This document shows positions 25,210 through 35,995 of a DNA stretch of 64,000 nucleotides, piece after piece; position 1 is the stretch's first letter, and each line of letters begins with the position of its first letter. Location: NCBI GenBank assembly GCA_001632435.1, contig KV423916.1, positions 389,229-453,228 of the forward strand. The letters are read 5' to 3'. The notes below the pieces were generated by a model. It did no database searches, had not been told where the DNA came from, and saw nothing but the letters and a program-made list of their open reading frames with translations. Source of the DNA: Calocera cornea HHB12733. Its lineage: Eukaryota; Basidiomycota; Dacrymycetes; Dacrymycetales; Dacrymycetaceae. The position numbers and the translations under genes are program-made.

Positions 25210-26594
25210 CTACTTGCCGATCTTCCCCTCCCACCTGCACGAGCGTCAGCAACCGACTCCGGAAGGGCAAACGAGACAGAGGCATACAGATCCTGGAACA
25301 GCTTCCACAGCACGGAGAACATGATTCCCTGCAGGCCGTTCGCGAGGATGCGGGTGCCGAGGCCGCGCGCGAAGAGGCTCCACCAGCCGTCGCCCTTTAC
25401 GATGCGGACTGCTGCCTGGTCTGTATACACACAGAAAGTCATCAGTCCAGCACGGAGGCAATGGAGTGCGCGGAGGATGGGATGGAAATGGGACGCACAG
25501 TAGGAGATCTTGCTCTGGTTCACCTGGCGGTACGTTTTGAGCACGCGGAACGAGTTGCTGATCGTGTCGCTGACGACGCTGGCGACGAAGCCGATGAAGG
25601 CCTGCCTCAGCAGGCGGGGGACGATCTCCGTCGCAGGGGGCAGGACCTCGCTGAGCCAGTTGTACGTCGCGAACCAGGGGAAGGAGCCGACGAAGCTCGC
25701 CACGGCCGTCGCGATCGCGCCGTACCACAGCGTGCCGATGCCGTACGCCTTGATGCGGTCGCGGAGGATGCCCATGCCCGACGCGCCTTGCGTCTGCATT
25801 GTGGTTTTGACCGTGTCGATGGGGACGAGGATCATGCGGAAGAGGGCGCCCGCGAGGCTCGCGAAGGCCGTCTTGGCCGGGCTGGGGAGCTTGGCCAGCA
25901 CCGGGTTGGAGCTGAGGAGGGCGAGGATGCCGACGTTCGCGAACGTGTCGGCGAACCGCGCGATCGGGCCCTGGAATAGCGCGGCCGTCAGCCCGGCGTA
26001 GTACCGCGGGAAGCCGCCCTCGCGCCACAGCTCCTTGGTAGAGGAGATCATGCCCCCGCCGAACCGGTACTGGAAGTTCATGATGGTGCGCAGGGGCATG
26101 AGCGCCAGCACTTGGATCACCATCGCCGCTGCGCCGGAGACACCCTGCGTTCCGGAAAAGTATCAGCATATACGTCACTTGTATATGATGGAGGAAGGAG
26201 GACGCACCCCGCCGATAGCCTTCTTCAGGCTGCCCATAAAGTCGAACTTTGCCCCGCCCTTGACGATGGCCAGGACGACGCAGGCGGTGGTGAGCCCGCC
26301 GACCACGAGCCAGAAGACGAGCCACCATATGAGCCTTTTGCGCTGTTCCTCCGGTGGGATGTAGCCCGGCAGGTCCTCGGGGTTGACGCGCACCCCGGGA
26401 GGGGGGTCGTCGTCCGACTTGGGAACCCAGCCGGCCGTCTGCGACGGGTGCAGGAGGGGCGTCGTCTCCGTCGTAGCGGGGACGAGCGCGTCTGGTGCGG
26501 GCCCATCGACAGCGCTCGCCTCTGCCACTGCGGGGTCGGCGGGCTTGCCGTTCTCGGCCAGGAGGGGCTGGGCCTCGACGTCCTCGACGGTCAT
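25210..26594 (-). CDS. Divergent mitochondrial carrier family (SLC25-like) protein
   Basis: Exons are 26594-26208, 26144-25499, 25420-25288 and 25234-25210; the lengths sum in frame to 396 residues. The last intron (GTATGC donor, CTGAC branch, GTGCAG acceptor) gives the C-terminus LFQDLWEGKIGK. Reading through it instead would give a longer tail ending at 25080. The N-terminal 90 residues are a soluble acidic extension with two acidic dileucine-type motifs (EAQPLL, ETTPLL), followed by a hydrophobic helix (LIWWLVFWLVVGGLTTACVV). The carrier part has one good signature (VPIDTVKTTMQTQG, matching P-x-D/E-x-x-K/R), LWYGAIATAVASFVGSFPWF and WWSLFARGLGTRILANGLQG. The substrate and the membrane it acts in are unknown. 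Confidence 0.75.
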
Positions 26595-27122
26595 TGTGTG
26601 GTGCTGCTGCTTGATGGGACTGGGGAGGGACGCGGGATGGACGTCCGCAGCAGGCAATGACCGGACAGCGAGCGACCCAGCACCTACTGTACAGGTTGGC
26701 CGCGGATCTGTTCCTGTAATGACCCGCTGTGGTGCATAGATACGACGCTTACGAGAGCACCCCTTGTTGTTTTGGGTGGGAAACGGGTGAATGGGCGACG
26801 CGCCCTCCACGCGCCTATCGCGTCATGAGCACGCGAGCGGCCCCAGCCATGCAAAGCAGGTCCGATCCCGATTCGCCCACGCTGCACGCACCACGATATG
26901 GGCCCACCGGCGCAGGCGGGTGGCCACACACGGCAGGAACAGCACGGTGGAACACCGACGGACGGGCTGGCTTCGCTGGCTCGCCCTTTGGAACGTCTAT
27001 TTAAGCACAGACGGGGTGACCAGACCGGGTTGGTGTCGCTTGCGATCGCCCTCTGGCCACTTGCTCTCCTCCTGCTCACTGCTTCCCTCCCTGTCTACGA
27101 GCCAGAGTATACTTAAGCCGAA
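26595..27122. promoter_or_regulatory. Divergent carrier-AKR intergenic region
   Basis: 528 bp between two divergent start codons, with no gene seen; probable shared promoter. TATTTAAGC at 26998-27006 is a TATA-like element about 120 nt before the reductase ATG. Confidence 0.4.
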
Positions 27123-28398
27123 ATGCCGTTCCAAGAGATCAAGTGCGTCCTCCCGCTGACCCGCGCTGCAGAGCATGCATGGCTGACAGCCCGCACAGGC
27201 TGAACGACGGGCGGATCATCCCCCAAATCGGGTTCGGTACGGGCTCGGTAAACAAGTCCAAACCGCCGCAAGAGGTTCACGTCCGTGCTGTTGCTCACAG
27301 GAACTTGGAAGATCCCTCAGGAAAAGACGCAGGACAATGTGCTCACCGCCATAGACGTCGGCTTCGACCATATTGACACCGCCCAAGTCTGTACGTCGCG
27401 TGCTGTGTGTCGTATAGACGGGTGGACGTAGCTGATGCACGCAGATGGCAATGAGCTCCAGGTGGGCGAAGCACTCAAGGAGACCGGACTGAAGAGGAGC
27501 GACATCTGGGTCACAGTGCGTCCACCTGGCCTCCACTATACATTGTTATTCACTCGTGCATATAGACCAAGTGGTCCGGCGTCGCCGGCACCCGCCCCGC
27601 GCAGGCCATCAAGCAGAGCTTGGAAAAGCTCGGGCTGTCCTACGTTGACCTGTACCTCGTGAGCAGCATGCATACACTTGCTCTGATCTGGACCTAACCG
27701 CATATAAAGATCCACGTAGGCCGTATCCTCTCGCCCCGAGCTGTATGCTAACAGGGTGCAGTCCCCCCGCCTCGTGCGCCCCAACATCCTGCAGGGCTGG
27801 GAAGAGATGCAGGACATCCACAAGCAAGGGCTTGCCAAGTCGATCGGGGTGTCCAACTTCCTCGTCTCGGACCTGCAGGAGCTCGAGTCGGCCGCCATCA
27901 CCCCGGCGATGAACCAGATCCTGCTGCATCCGTACGTGTACAAGCAGACCAAGCCCCTGCTCGACTACTGCGCCCAGAAGGACATCAAGATCGAGGCGTA
28001 CTCGCCACTCATCCCGCTGACCACATACCCGGGCGGGCCGGTCGACAAGCCCGTGTATGCGATCGCGGAGAGGCTGGGCGTCGCGCCGGAGCAGGTCTTG
28101 TTGGCGTGGATCAAGAGCAAGGGCGCGGTCATCCTCTCTACGAGCAGCAAGAAGGACCGCTTGGAGAGGTATATTGCCGTGGCGGATATCGACCTGACCG
28201 AGGAGGATGTCGGTGCGTACCTTCCCACCACCGTATTCTTCATAGTGTTGTGAACTGACACCCCTCCCAGAGGCCATCGAAGCCGCCGGCGCGAAGGGCC
28301 CCGGCCTCGCCCGCTTCAGGAAGTACGTCAAGCCGCTCGCACTGGGCCTCGCCGCCCAGGCGGCCGTGTACGTCGCGTACAAGTGCCTCCTCGCTTGA
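27123..28398 (+). CDS. Aldo/keto reductase with 6-nt microexon
   Basis: NADPH-dependent aldo/keto reductase. Exons are 27123-27142, 27172-27236, 27301-27390, 27445-27515, 27566-27658, 27710-27715, 27762-28212 and 28271-28398. They sum in frame to 307 residues. Motifs are NDGRIIPQIGFGTWKIP near the start, GFDHIDTAQVYGNE with the catalytic Asp and Tyr, TTKWSG with the catalytic Lys, SLEKLGLSYVDLYLIHSPRL with the catalytic His, SIGVSNFL, and LAWIKSKGAVILSTSSK for cofactor binding. All four tetrad residues are present. Exon 6 is only six bases and encodes Ile-His, the catalytic His; both flanking introns have perfect CTAAC branch sites. The last 28 residues (YVKPLALGLAAQAAVYVAYK) are hydrophobic and may anchor the protein in a membrane. 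The substrate cannot be told. Confidence 0.93.
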
Positions 28399-28872
28399 GC
28401 GGCTGCGATTGCGGCTTGAAAAGGACTCTTGATGGGGCGGGTGTGAACGTGTCTGCGAGCGATATATGCATGTATTGGGGGTTGCGGTATCTATGCAATG
28501 ATATGCTGTGCGAAGAGAGTGGTTATGGTGCAACACACTCAGGCTGTCCCTGGTCGAGATTAGTATCCTTAGAGTCCACAGCGTATCAATCAAACCCATC
28601 CATCCATCAACCGACGCTGCATAAATCCCAGAACTGCCATTGACGAGAATACAGCTCTTCCAGGAGCGTTGTATATTCTCGACTGATCACCAGGCTGCCC
28701 GCCTGCTGCTGATGGCCGGCAATGAGACCCTGCGACAACCACGCCGGCGCCGCGGGGCGGGGCGGGGCGGCAGGGAGCTGATCACCTGCACTGCGTGTCT
28801 TGCGCCCCCTTCGCCTCGCCTCATCTCCTTCCTCTCCCTCCCCTTCCCACTCCCACCAAGTCAGCATACACC
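28399..28872. other. Intergenic
   Basis: 474 bp between the reductase stop and the F-box start. It includes a G-rich tract (28750-28775) and a pyrimidine-rich leader before the next ATG. No gene is seen. Confidence 0.4.
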
Positions 28873-30526
28873 ATGTCGACGCCCACCGCACCCCCGCCCA
28901 GCCCGTCAATGCACGCCCTCTTCAGCATCCACGAGCTGCTCACACACGTCCTCCTCTTCCTCGACCTCGCAGACCAGTACCGCCTCGGCCTGACCTGCAG
29001 GGCGCTGTGGGACGTCGCCGCCCCGAGCGTGTGGAGGCGGGTCGATAACCGGTATGCGGTTTGGAGACTACTGCCTCAGGGGCTCGAGATGGGCAGGGAT
29101 GACCGGAAGGTGCGCTGCGTCGCTGTGCTTTGCACTGCGGTATGGGATGGCGGCTCACGAGCACGGCCGTGTACCGCAGGGATTGTATCTGCTGAAACCC
29201 GACCCGAGCCCGGACGAGATCGCCCACATCGCCCGCTACACGACGCACATCCGGCACCTGACGATCGAGAACAACCGGTTCGCGGACCAGCTCACAACGT
29301 CCTGCCCGCGCCTGCTCGTCGTCCCCATCGTCATCTCGCAGCACCCGGCGCTCCTCCCGGGCCTGCAGTCCCTGCACCTCATCATCCACCGCGACACGCC
29401 CCTCGGCGACCAGTGCACGGACGTGTTCGTCCCCCTGCTGCAGGCACTGCCGTACACGGACCTCACGGTGCAGGTGGACGTGCCGCGGAACACGAGCTAC
29501 CTGCAGAAGCTGCTGCAGGCCGTCACGCGCGAGGCGCACCGGCTCAGGAGCTTCTCCTTCCAGATCGGCGACACGCTCGAGCATTGGAACCAGGACGCGG
29601 CGCTCGAGGCAATCTTCGTGGACCTCCAGTTCAGGTTCTTGCAGCATATCACACGGCTGACCCTAAAGTTGCTCCTGCAAGGCATCACCTTCCTACCGAT
29701 ACTGGCGGCGTTGCCGGAGCTACAGTATCTCCAGCTTGGCACCGTCGTGGACCATACCGAGTTCGCCGACAGACCGGAGCTGCCATACGAGCTCCCTCCG
29801 ACGGCCTTCTCCCAGCTTCGGAGCCTCGTCATTACAGCCGGCGCATACAAGGACTTCCTGGACGTGTCCTTCCTCCTGGAACGAGTCACATCCTCCCAGA
29901 TCGAGCGACTCGAACTGCCATTCAAGACCATCCCGGCGTTGCAATCCAGCATCGCGACAATCAGTGCCCGCTGGTCCGCCACCCTCACGTCCCTCAAGCT
30001 CGTCTCCCGCATCTTCCCCGTCTACAGCATCGCCTTCCCGGTCTTCGAGCCCCTCACACGATGCACAAAGCTCAGGGACGTGTGCTTCTGGGAGTGCAGG
30101 CTGAACTACTCCGACGATCAGTTCCAGAAGCTCTTCGAGTCCTGGCCCGATGTCGAAACGCTCACCATCCGCGATCCGAAGAAATGGCCGCGCGCAACCT
30201 GTGCAGTGCTCGACTTCGTCTCCACTAAGTGCGTCAAGTTATCCGACCTGACCTTGGCCGTCAACCTCGATAGCGGCATGCCGCATCCACCTCCTGATGG
30301 CCACTTTCCGATGACATCGCCCGTAAGACGATACAACGCGGGGTACGCGTCGTGTACGGAGCCGCGCCCGACGTTCGCGTTCCTGCTGCGAACATTCCCA
30401 AGCCTGCAGACCTTCGAATGCGAGGCGCACAAGTGGGACGCGAAAGACATGCGAGGAGTCGTCAACGGGACTAGTGTGGGGCTGAGTGCACTGGCAGTTA
30501 TGACGGGTGCTACTCAGCGGAGATGA
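28873..30526 (+). CDS. F-box protein, leucine-rich
   Basis: Exons are 28873-29109 and 29180-30526; the intron (gtgcgc...accgcag) is phase 0 and joins DDRK to GLYLLKPDPSP. The protein is 527 residues. The F-box is N-terminal (LFSIHELLTHVLLFLDLADQ, RLGLTCRALWDVAAPSVWR). The rest consists of leucine-rich-like strands such as IRHLTIENNRF, LPGLQSLHLIIHRD, ITRLTLKLLLQ and LPELQYLQLG. It is a probable SCF adaptor with unknown target. It is not closely related to the two F-box genes beside the histone cluster: it lacks their MLRFRSQ start and charged helix. The stop is at 30524-30526. Confidence 0.85.
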
Positions 30527-31126
30527 AGCAGGGCGCGGGCAACGGTTTGGTAGAATGGTGGGGCGCTGAGGGTCGCGGAGAGGGAACGCTTTCTTGACTT
30601 TACGATGCATTTGTACACTATTCTCCCAATTATTTGTCATTATCCATTCATATGCCTTGGTTCCTGCTGTATGTACATCTATGGGAGCTTGGTATGGAAC
30701 AAACAACATACGTAGCCTTTGTACGTCCGGACATTGTAAGGTCGCATGCTCCCTGAGAGTATGAAGTAGGCCCTTGCGCCTGGTGTTGGACACTGGAACC
30801 TCGTGTGCTCGCTCCCGAGCTTGTGGCACTCTCCAAGAGCCCTTAGATATACGCACGGCATCTATTGCTATGATTGGGCATGTATCCTTGGGTAGAATCA
30901 ATTGACATTGGCGAACTGTGGCTTCATCTGCCTACTTCTTGTTAACCGGAGTCCGTCGCTCTAGTCTACATGTTTCCGGGCGGAACAAGCATTGTCCGTC
31001 AGGCTTGTTCGCCGGAACTCCTTTTGCTCATCTGTATAAAGCGCAGCGCCTGTCGGCCTCGGACAGCCCAGAGCCAGATCATCTGACTCCGCAGACCAAT
31101 TATACCGCTCTCCCCTCTCGTAAGGC
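30527..31126. other. Convergent intergenic region
   Basis: 600 bp between the 3' ends of the F-box gene and RasGEF copy 2. It contains the second copy of the 59-nt hairpin. Confidence 0.5.
30967..31025 (-). repeat. Conserved 59-nt hairpin element, copy B (3' of RasGEF 2)
   Basis: Reverse complement of the element at 24852-24910 with four differences, all in or near the loop. It begins about 100 nt beyond the RasGEF 2 stop and is on the sense strand of that gene. Sequence outside the 59 nt does not match between copies. Confidence 0.75.
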
Positions 31127-34057
31127 TCAGGGCGCGCGTGCCCAGACCATTGGCTGCGCACCGTTCGTGTACCGCTCGCCCCCATCCTCCAGGTCGGTCT
31201 TCACGTTATAGATGGAAATTCCCAGGCTCGCCTCGATGTACTGTGTGTAGCGCGGTATCTCTTCAAACTTGTAAGGGCGCCGCAGCTCCGCCTCAAGCTT
31301 CTTGACCTTGTCCCAGAGCTCTTTGCACGCTGTGAAGTCGACGACCGCTTCGGGGGTGCAGCGATTTGAAGTGGAAAGCACGATCTTGGTGAGATCGGCG
31401 CGCAGCGCATCCAGATGAAGCTCTGAAGGGCCATGTCAGCTGGTTCAACTGAAAGCTGACGATGTTCCATACTAAGCATCGGCACACCTGGCCCATCGTA
31501 GTCGGTCCGTGCCTCCCAAGTGTTCAGATACTCGTGCGTGCCGTCGGCAAGCGTCAACATATCACCCATTTTCCGCCCAGGAATTGGGCGGGGAGATTTG
31601 AAGCGAGTCTTGCCTTCATACACCGATTGCCAAAGCGCTTCGGTTATCGCCATTGCGGTAAAGAAGTTTCCGGCGTCCTGACACCGCTGGGAGGCGTCAT
31701 CAATCAAGTACGCAGGTAATGATTGGATGACGCACGTAGACAATATCGGTCAAGCTTTTTGTCGCAGCCTTCGGATCAGTAGTGTCCCTTTCCACAATCT
31801 TCTTGGCCCAATCTCGGATCTACGAGAGGACACTCAGTGATGTTGACCCACATAGAACCGGGTATTTCTTGCCTTGAAGAACAACATGTGGCTTCCGAGC
31901 AACGGGAAAGTCCACTCGTCGGGATCCTCTTGAATCAGGCAAAAGAAGATGTGAGGCGCTCTGATAAGCTGGTGGCAGGAATTCGTCACAAGAGAGAGGT
32001 GATCCGCAACAATGTCTGGCTTCAATAACAGAAACCTGTCGGCCGTGATGGGCATGTCAGACCACCACGGCAGAGGCAGCGATCCCCTTGCAAATCGAGC
32101 CAGTCGCAGGATGTCTTCTGTCTGCTTTCTCTGCGCGTCTCCAGTTATGGTGGGATATAATGCGCCAAGGAAGTGGACAAGGGCATCCAGAGCTACTCCG
32201 TCTTCTTGGCTTTTCTGCAGCAGTCGTAGCCACTGGCCGAAGAATCCAAGGAGGCTTTGTCCGGAGAGCAGTCAATGGTTATGCATCTGCTGTAACTAGT
32301 AACGCTACTTACATGTCGATGTTGTTCCCGAACCGCTTCACAAGCTCCCAGCGGCGGATAGCTGCCGATATGAGAGCATTCGACGTCGTGTACGCCTTGT
32401 ATGTTCCCAGGAATACTTCTTGCACCAGGCTCCTGCTGTTGACCTCTACTCGGATGTGAGCCAACAGCGTCAGGTCCATCATAATGGGCACTCTCACCCA
32501 TTCGTGAGTCAAATACATATGCAATCAAGTCGGTGAACTTCGCAGACTCTCTGAGCCTATGCGGAAACAGGACGTCTGTCGGTTTACGGCCCTCTCGGGC
32601 TTGTGAAGTCGCAGACTGGGTCTGTTCACTCGGTTCAGCAAACTGCAGGTCACAACACAGACGGATTGCCTACCCCGGTCCTAGGTGTTGATGGGGCGCG
32701 CGGGCTTGCGATGTACGTGCTACTTGACGGTGAAACAGAGTGGTTTGATGTTGAGCGCTGTTGAGCATGACCCTCGTTACCGGTATGCAGCACGACTGGG
32801 CTGCCAGGTCCCTTATGAAGGGCTTTGGGACTTGGCCGGACCGGCGGACGAGATACCGGCGTATGAATTCCTCTACTTACGCCTGTATTCTGCCGGGCTT
32901 GGGGGCTTGACGGCGGCGTATGGGATCCGTTGTTTATGCTGCGGTTCTGCCTGATTGACGGACTTGATACATCCCTATGAACTCCACCGATCTTATCGCG
33001 GCTTTGTCGGATTGGCGGACTTGGTGCAGGGGTGCGAAGCCCGCTGCTGTTCTTTGCCGTCCTTTGTGGTGTAGCAGACTGCAGGTTTGCCATGGATATG
33101 CTCCTTTTAGGGCTGAGCAATGCCATTCTCTCCACATTGGTGCGAGGGCTTGTGATGTTGCTCTGGTCGATGTCCCTGCGGCTGTAAGGTGCCGGCGGAG
33201 ACTTCCCGTCTCTGACCTCCCAGTTGCGAATAACTTGGAGGCTGGATTTGCGAGTGAGACCGCTTGCATCCCTCTTCTTTAGGACACTTTGGATTTTCTG
33301 CTCGCGGTCAGCCCATTTCAGTACAAGAATAGCTCGACTCAACATTAGTGCAGTCCAAGAGGGTCGGTACGTCATCGGCGTCTATGAAACTGTTGATGAT
33401 CTTTCCGAGCTCCTGGTAGTATTTTCCGGGGTCTTGGACGATTTCTTGTTGAGCAGTACGGGACATATGGAGATTCTTCAAAAGAAGGCCAGACTTCTTG
33501 AAATTAGGGACAAGTGACCATCGAAATAGATGCAAACTCACTAGAAGGTCGGTCATCGCCTCCGTGAGATTGGTCTTGGCATCTTCCAAATTCTTTCCTA
33601 TACCCGTGATGTCCATTCGACGTGCTTTGCCCATGCCCTTCACACGTGTAATGCTCTTTTCAACTTCTTCCAGCTTCCTGCCAAAATAATATTGTACACG
33701 TTGGAACACGGGGTACGAGAAAATCATACTCAATAATGGAGGTTTCGATAGCGTTCAAACCATCAGGATTCAGACATGCCGTATGTCCAGTACCTGAAGT
33801 CATCGATGGCTCGAACAGTCTTGGAGCATATACTTCCAGTATACTGCGCAAGGTATTGCATCTACGAGTGACCGTCTCCAGCTGCACCTGTATAACTATG
33901 GTATGAGTAAGAGAGATCGATCAAACCACGCGCATACCGTCTGGTCCTTGATGGACCCAGTTATACCGATGGTGCTTGTCAGAAGATCCAGACCCCTGTC
34001 GAAGAGCGGCCGTCTGTGCTGGCCATGCCTGACTTCGTTGAGATGCACCTCGACCAT
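31127..34057 (-). CDS. RasGEF protein with N-terminal HeLo/MLKL-like helical bundle (copy 2)
   Basis: Many short exons read from the ATG at 34057 (MVEVHLNEVRHGQHRRPLFD). The first about 190 residues are helical: LDLLTSTIGITGSIKDQ, LETVTRRCNTLRSILEVYA, LNAIETSIIEYD, EEVEKSITRVKGMGKARR, and IGKNLEDAKTNLTEAMTDLL. This spacing resembles the four-helix HeLo/MLKL-type N-terminal domain of fungal signalling and cell-death proteins. A Ser/Pro/Arg-rich linker with about four 19-residue repeats follows (33100-32700). The RasGEF N-domain comes next (VQEVFLGTYKAYTTSNALIS, near 32430), then the CDC25-like part (RCQDAGNFFTAMAITEALWQ, DYDGPGVPML, AVVDFTACKELWDKVKKLEA, LRRPYKFEEIPRYTQYI). It ends PMVWARAP. 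It is a paralogue of the gene at 21771. Exon borders between 33500 and 31750 are approximate, and loss of function is possible. Confidence 0.6.
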
Positions 34058-35995
34058 AGCAAACGAGGGGGGGAAAGCACAAGCGACTGCTTCCTGAAAC
34101 AGGACAGCTTCTGCGAGTCGACGAACAGAGACAGAGAAAAGGAATATGAGTGACCCGTTTCCTTTGAGGTGCACGACAGTACGCTGACAAGTTTATATGC
34201 CCCCAGATAAGATGCAAGGAGGACCGAAGGTGCGCATTTCCGCTTGAGCGCGTATGGTACCGTCTAGAAAGCTGCGAGCCAGGTGCTCACTCTTTCGATC
34301 TGTATGAAATACCGGGTCCAGCAGTACAATTTGAGAGCATGGCCGCAGCTTCTTTTCCGCATATGGACGGAGGGCAGTCAGGCACGAGGCGGAAACCCGA
34401 GCAAGAACCTCGTCTCGGGCCGATACATTGCCCGCTCTGATGCTGGAAGCAGGGCCAGCGTCTGCGGTAATATAATTCATGGATAATGCTGGAGGTACCT
34501 GCGACTCATCATGACACAGAGATAAATGAGCGATACAGACCGTGGGCTGAAAACGACGACAACATACGGAGATAAGCCAGCTGTCAAGGGGTCCATATCA
34601 TGCCGCACATCTTCGTATTCCAGAAGGCAAGGGTGTCATTCGGTTGCCGAGGCTGTCTGTTTCTTGGCGACAATCGATGCTTAACGATGAATCATCTTGT
34701 GGCTTGCTGGTTCCGCATATCTGTGGATAAATGCCTCAACCCCGAGTCACGATTCTCGACCAGTGCAGACGATGACGATCGTGCAGCGAAAATCCATCGA
34801 TGGGATTGGCCCTAGCTGCCTTGGTCCAGACACTGTCAACGAAGCACCTTCAAGCGCGCACGGATTTGCATCTCGGATTTGCAGCGCCTGAAAGCTGACG
34901 GGCTCGCGTTGGCATGTATTCTATCTGTCAGATGCAGAATCCGAGCTGAGCTCCCGTGGACTGATGTAAGTCGACGACGCGAGGTTCATTACTGGACAAG
35001 CCCAATATGGATGTCCAACGGGAACGAAGACCGTCACACGGGGGTGCATGTGGTGCATGAAGTATGTCGTTGAGCAATGAAGCGCCGCAGTGGTACAATG
35101 CGCGACAACAAGATACGGTAATGGGGATCGGTGGAGATCTGACTCCGTGATCGCGAGCAGATAAACTCGGTTTCCTCCCATTTGTTACCGTGCTTCTATC
35201 TCTACAACGGCAGACCAATACTGTATTGACCGCAGCATCCAACTGGGCATTCTACAACACCGCACGTAGAATAGGGACATATCCTTGATCAACACGCAAT
35301 GCACACTACTTGCTCATCTATTCGCATTGATTTCAGCCTCTGGATCGATATTGGACATGCGAGGTGTGGTCCAGTACTACACGACGGCACTCTCGCTGGA
35401 CTCTTGTGGTTGAGGACAACGTTAACCTCTCCATCCCTTGCGCTTAGCAGCCGTCAGTGCATCTGGTTATGCTGTTTACTCAAGCCTGCGGTTGTGTCAA
35501 TACTCTGAAGACTGGTCTATCTCAACGTCCGAGACGCTATGAACGCTAGTGACTTTCGCATACTACTGTCGGCAAGCCAAGCACTGCGGCCGCAACAGTA
35601 TACATTATTAGACAGATGACCCAGAAAGGGCTAGACCAAGGGTCCATATTCTGCAGTCTCGAAACGCCTGATCGAAGTCGACGTGCAACGGACGACACGG
35701 GATGGCCATAACTGTTCATGCGAGTGCTCTGCTGTGGCAGATCAGAGCTAGTCTACATGCAAAAGCGTGAGTGGTTAACTTCGATCTCCGAGAGGCTGCG
35801 GGAAGGCTGAAAACATTCTAGGTCACAGCAGGCTATATTTGGACCTCACGATACATGCATAAATAACAGACGTTGGAGCGAGGGATTCACACAACAAGCT
35901 GCTCGCTGCCTTGTTCGTTGCCGCATTATCTCACCAGGCAAGCACAATTGCGATCACCTGCTAGTCTTTCGTTGATCAGATATAGTCACTCAAAC
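34058..35995. other. Gene-poor stretch
   Basis: 1.9 kb with no supported gene. It must contain the RasGEF 2 promoter. The minus-strand frame at 34193-34480 could be an extra upstream exon, but has no recognisable domain. Confidence 0.35.

Noticed and set aside
25246..26328. A 360-codon minus-strand frame rich in Arg, Pro and His
   Set aside because: It is an out-of-frame reading of the carrier gene; its composition is that of a shadow frame.
25210..26594. Assignment of the carrier gene to Ugo1
   Set aside because: The carrier part keeps a good P-x-D-x-x-K signature and the N-terminal extension differs; no Ugo1-specific feature could be identified, so only the broad family is stated.
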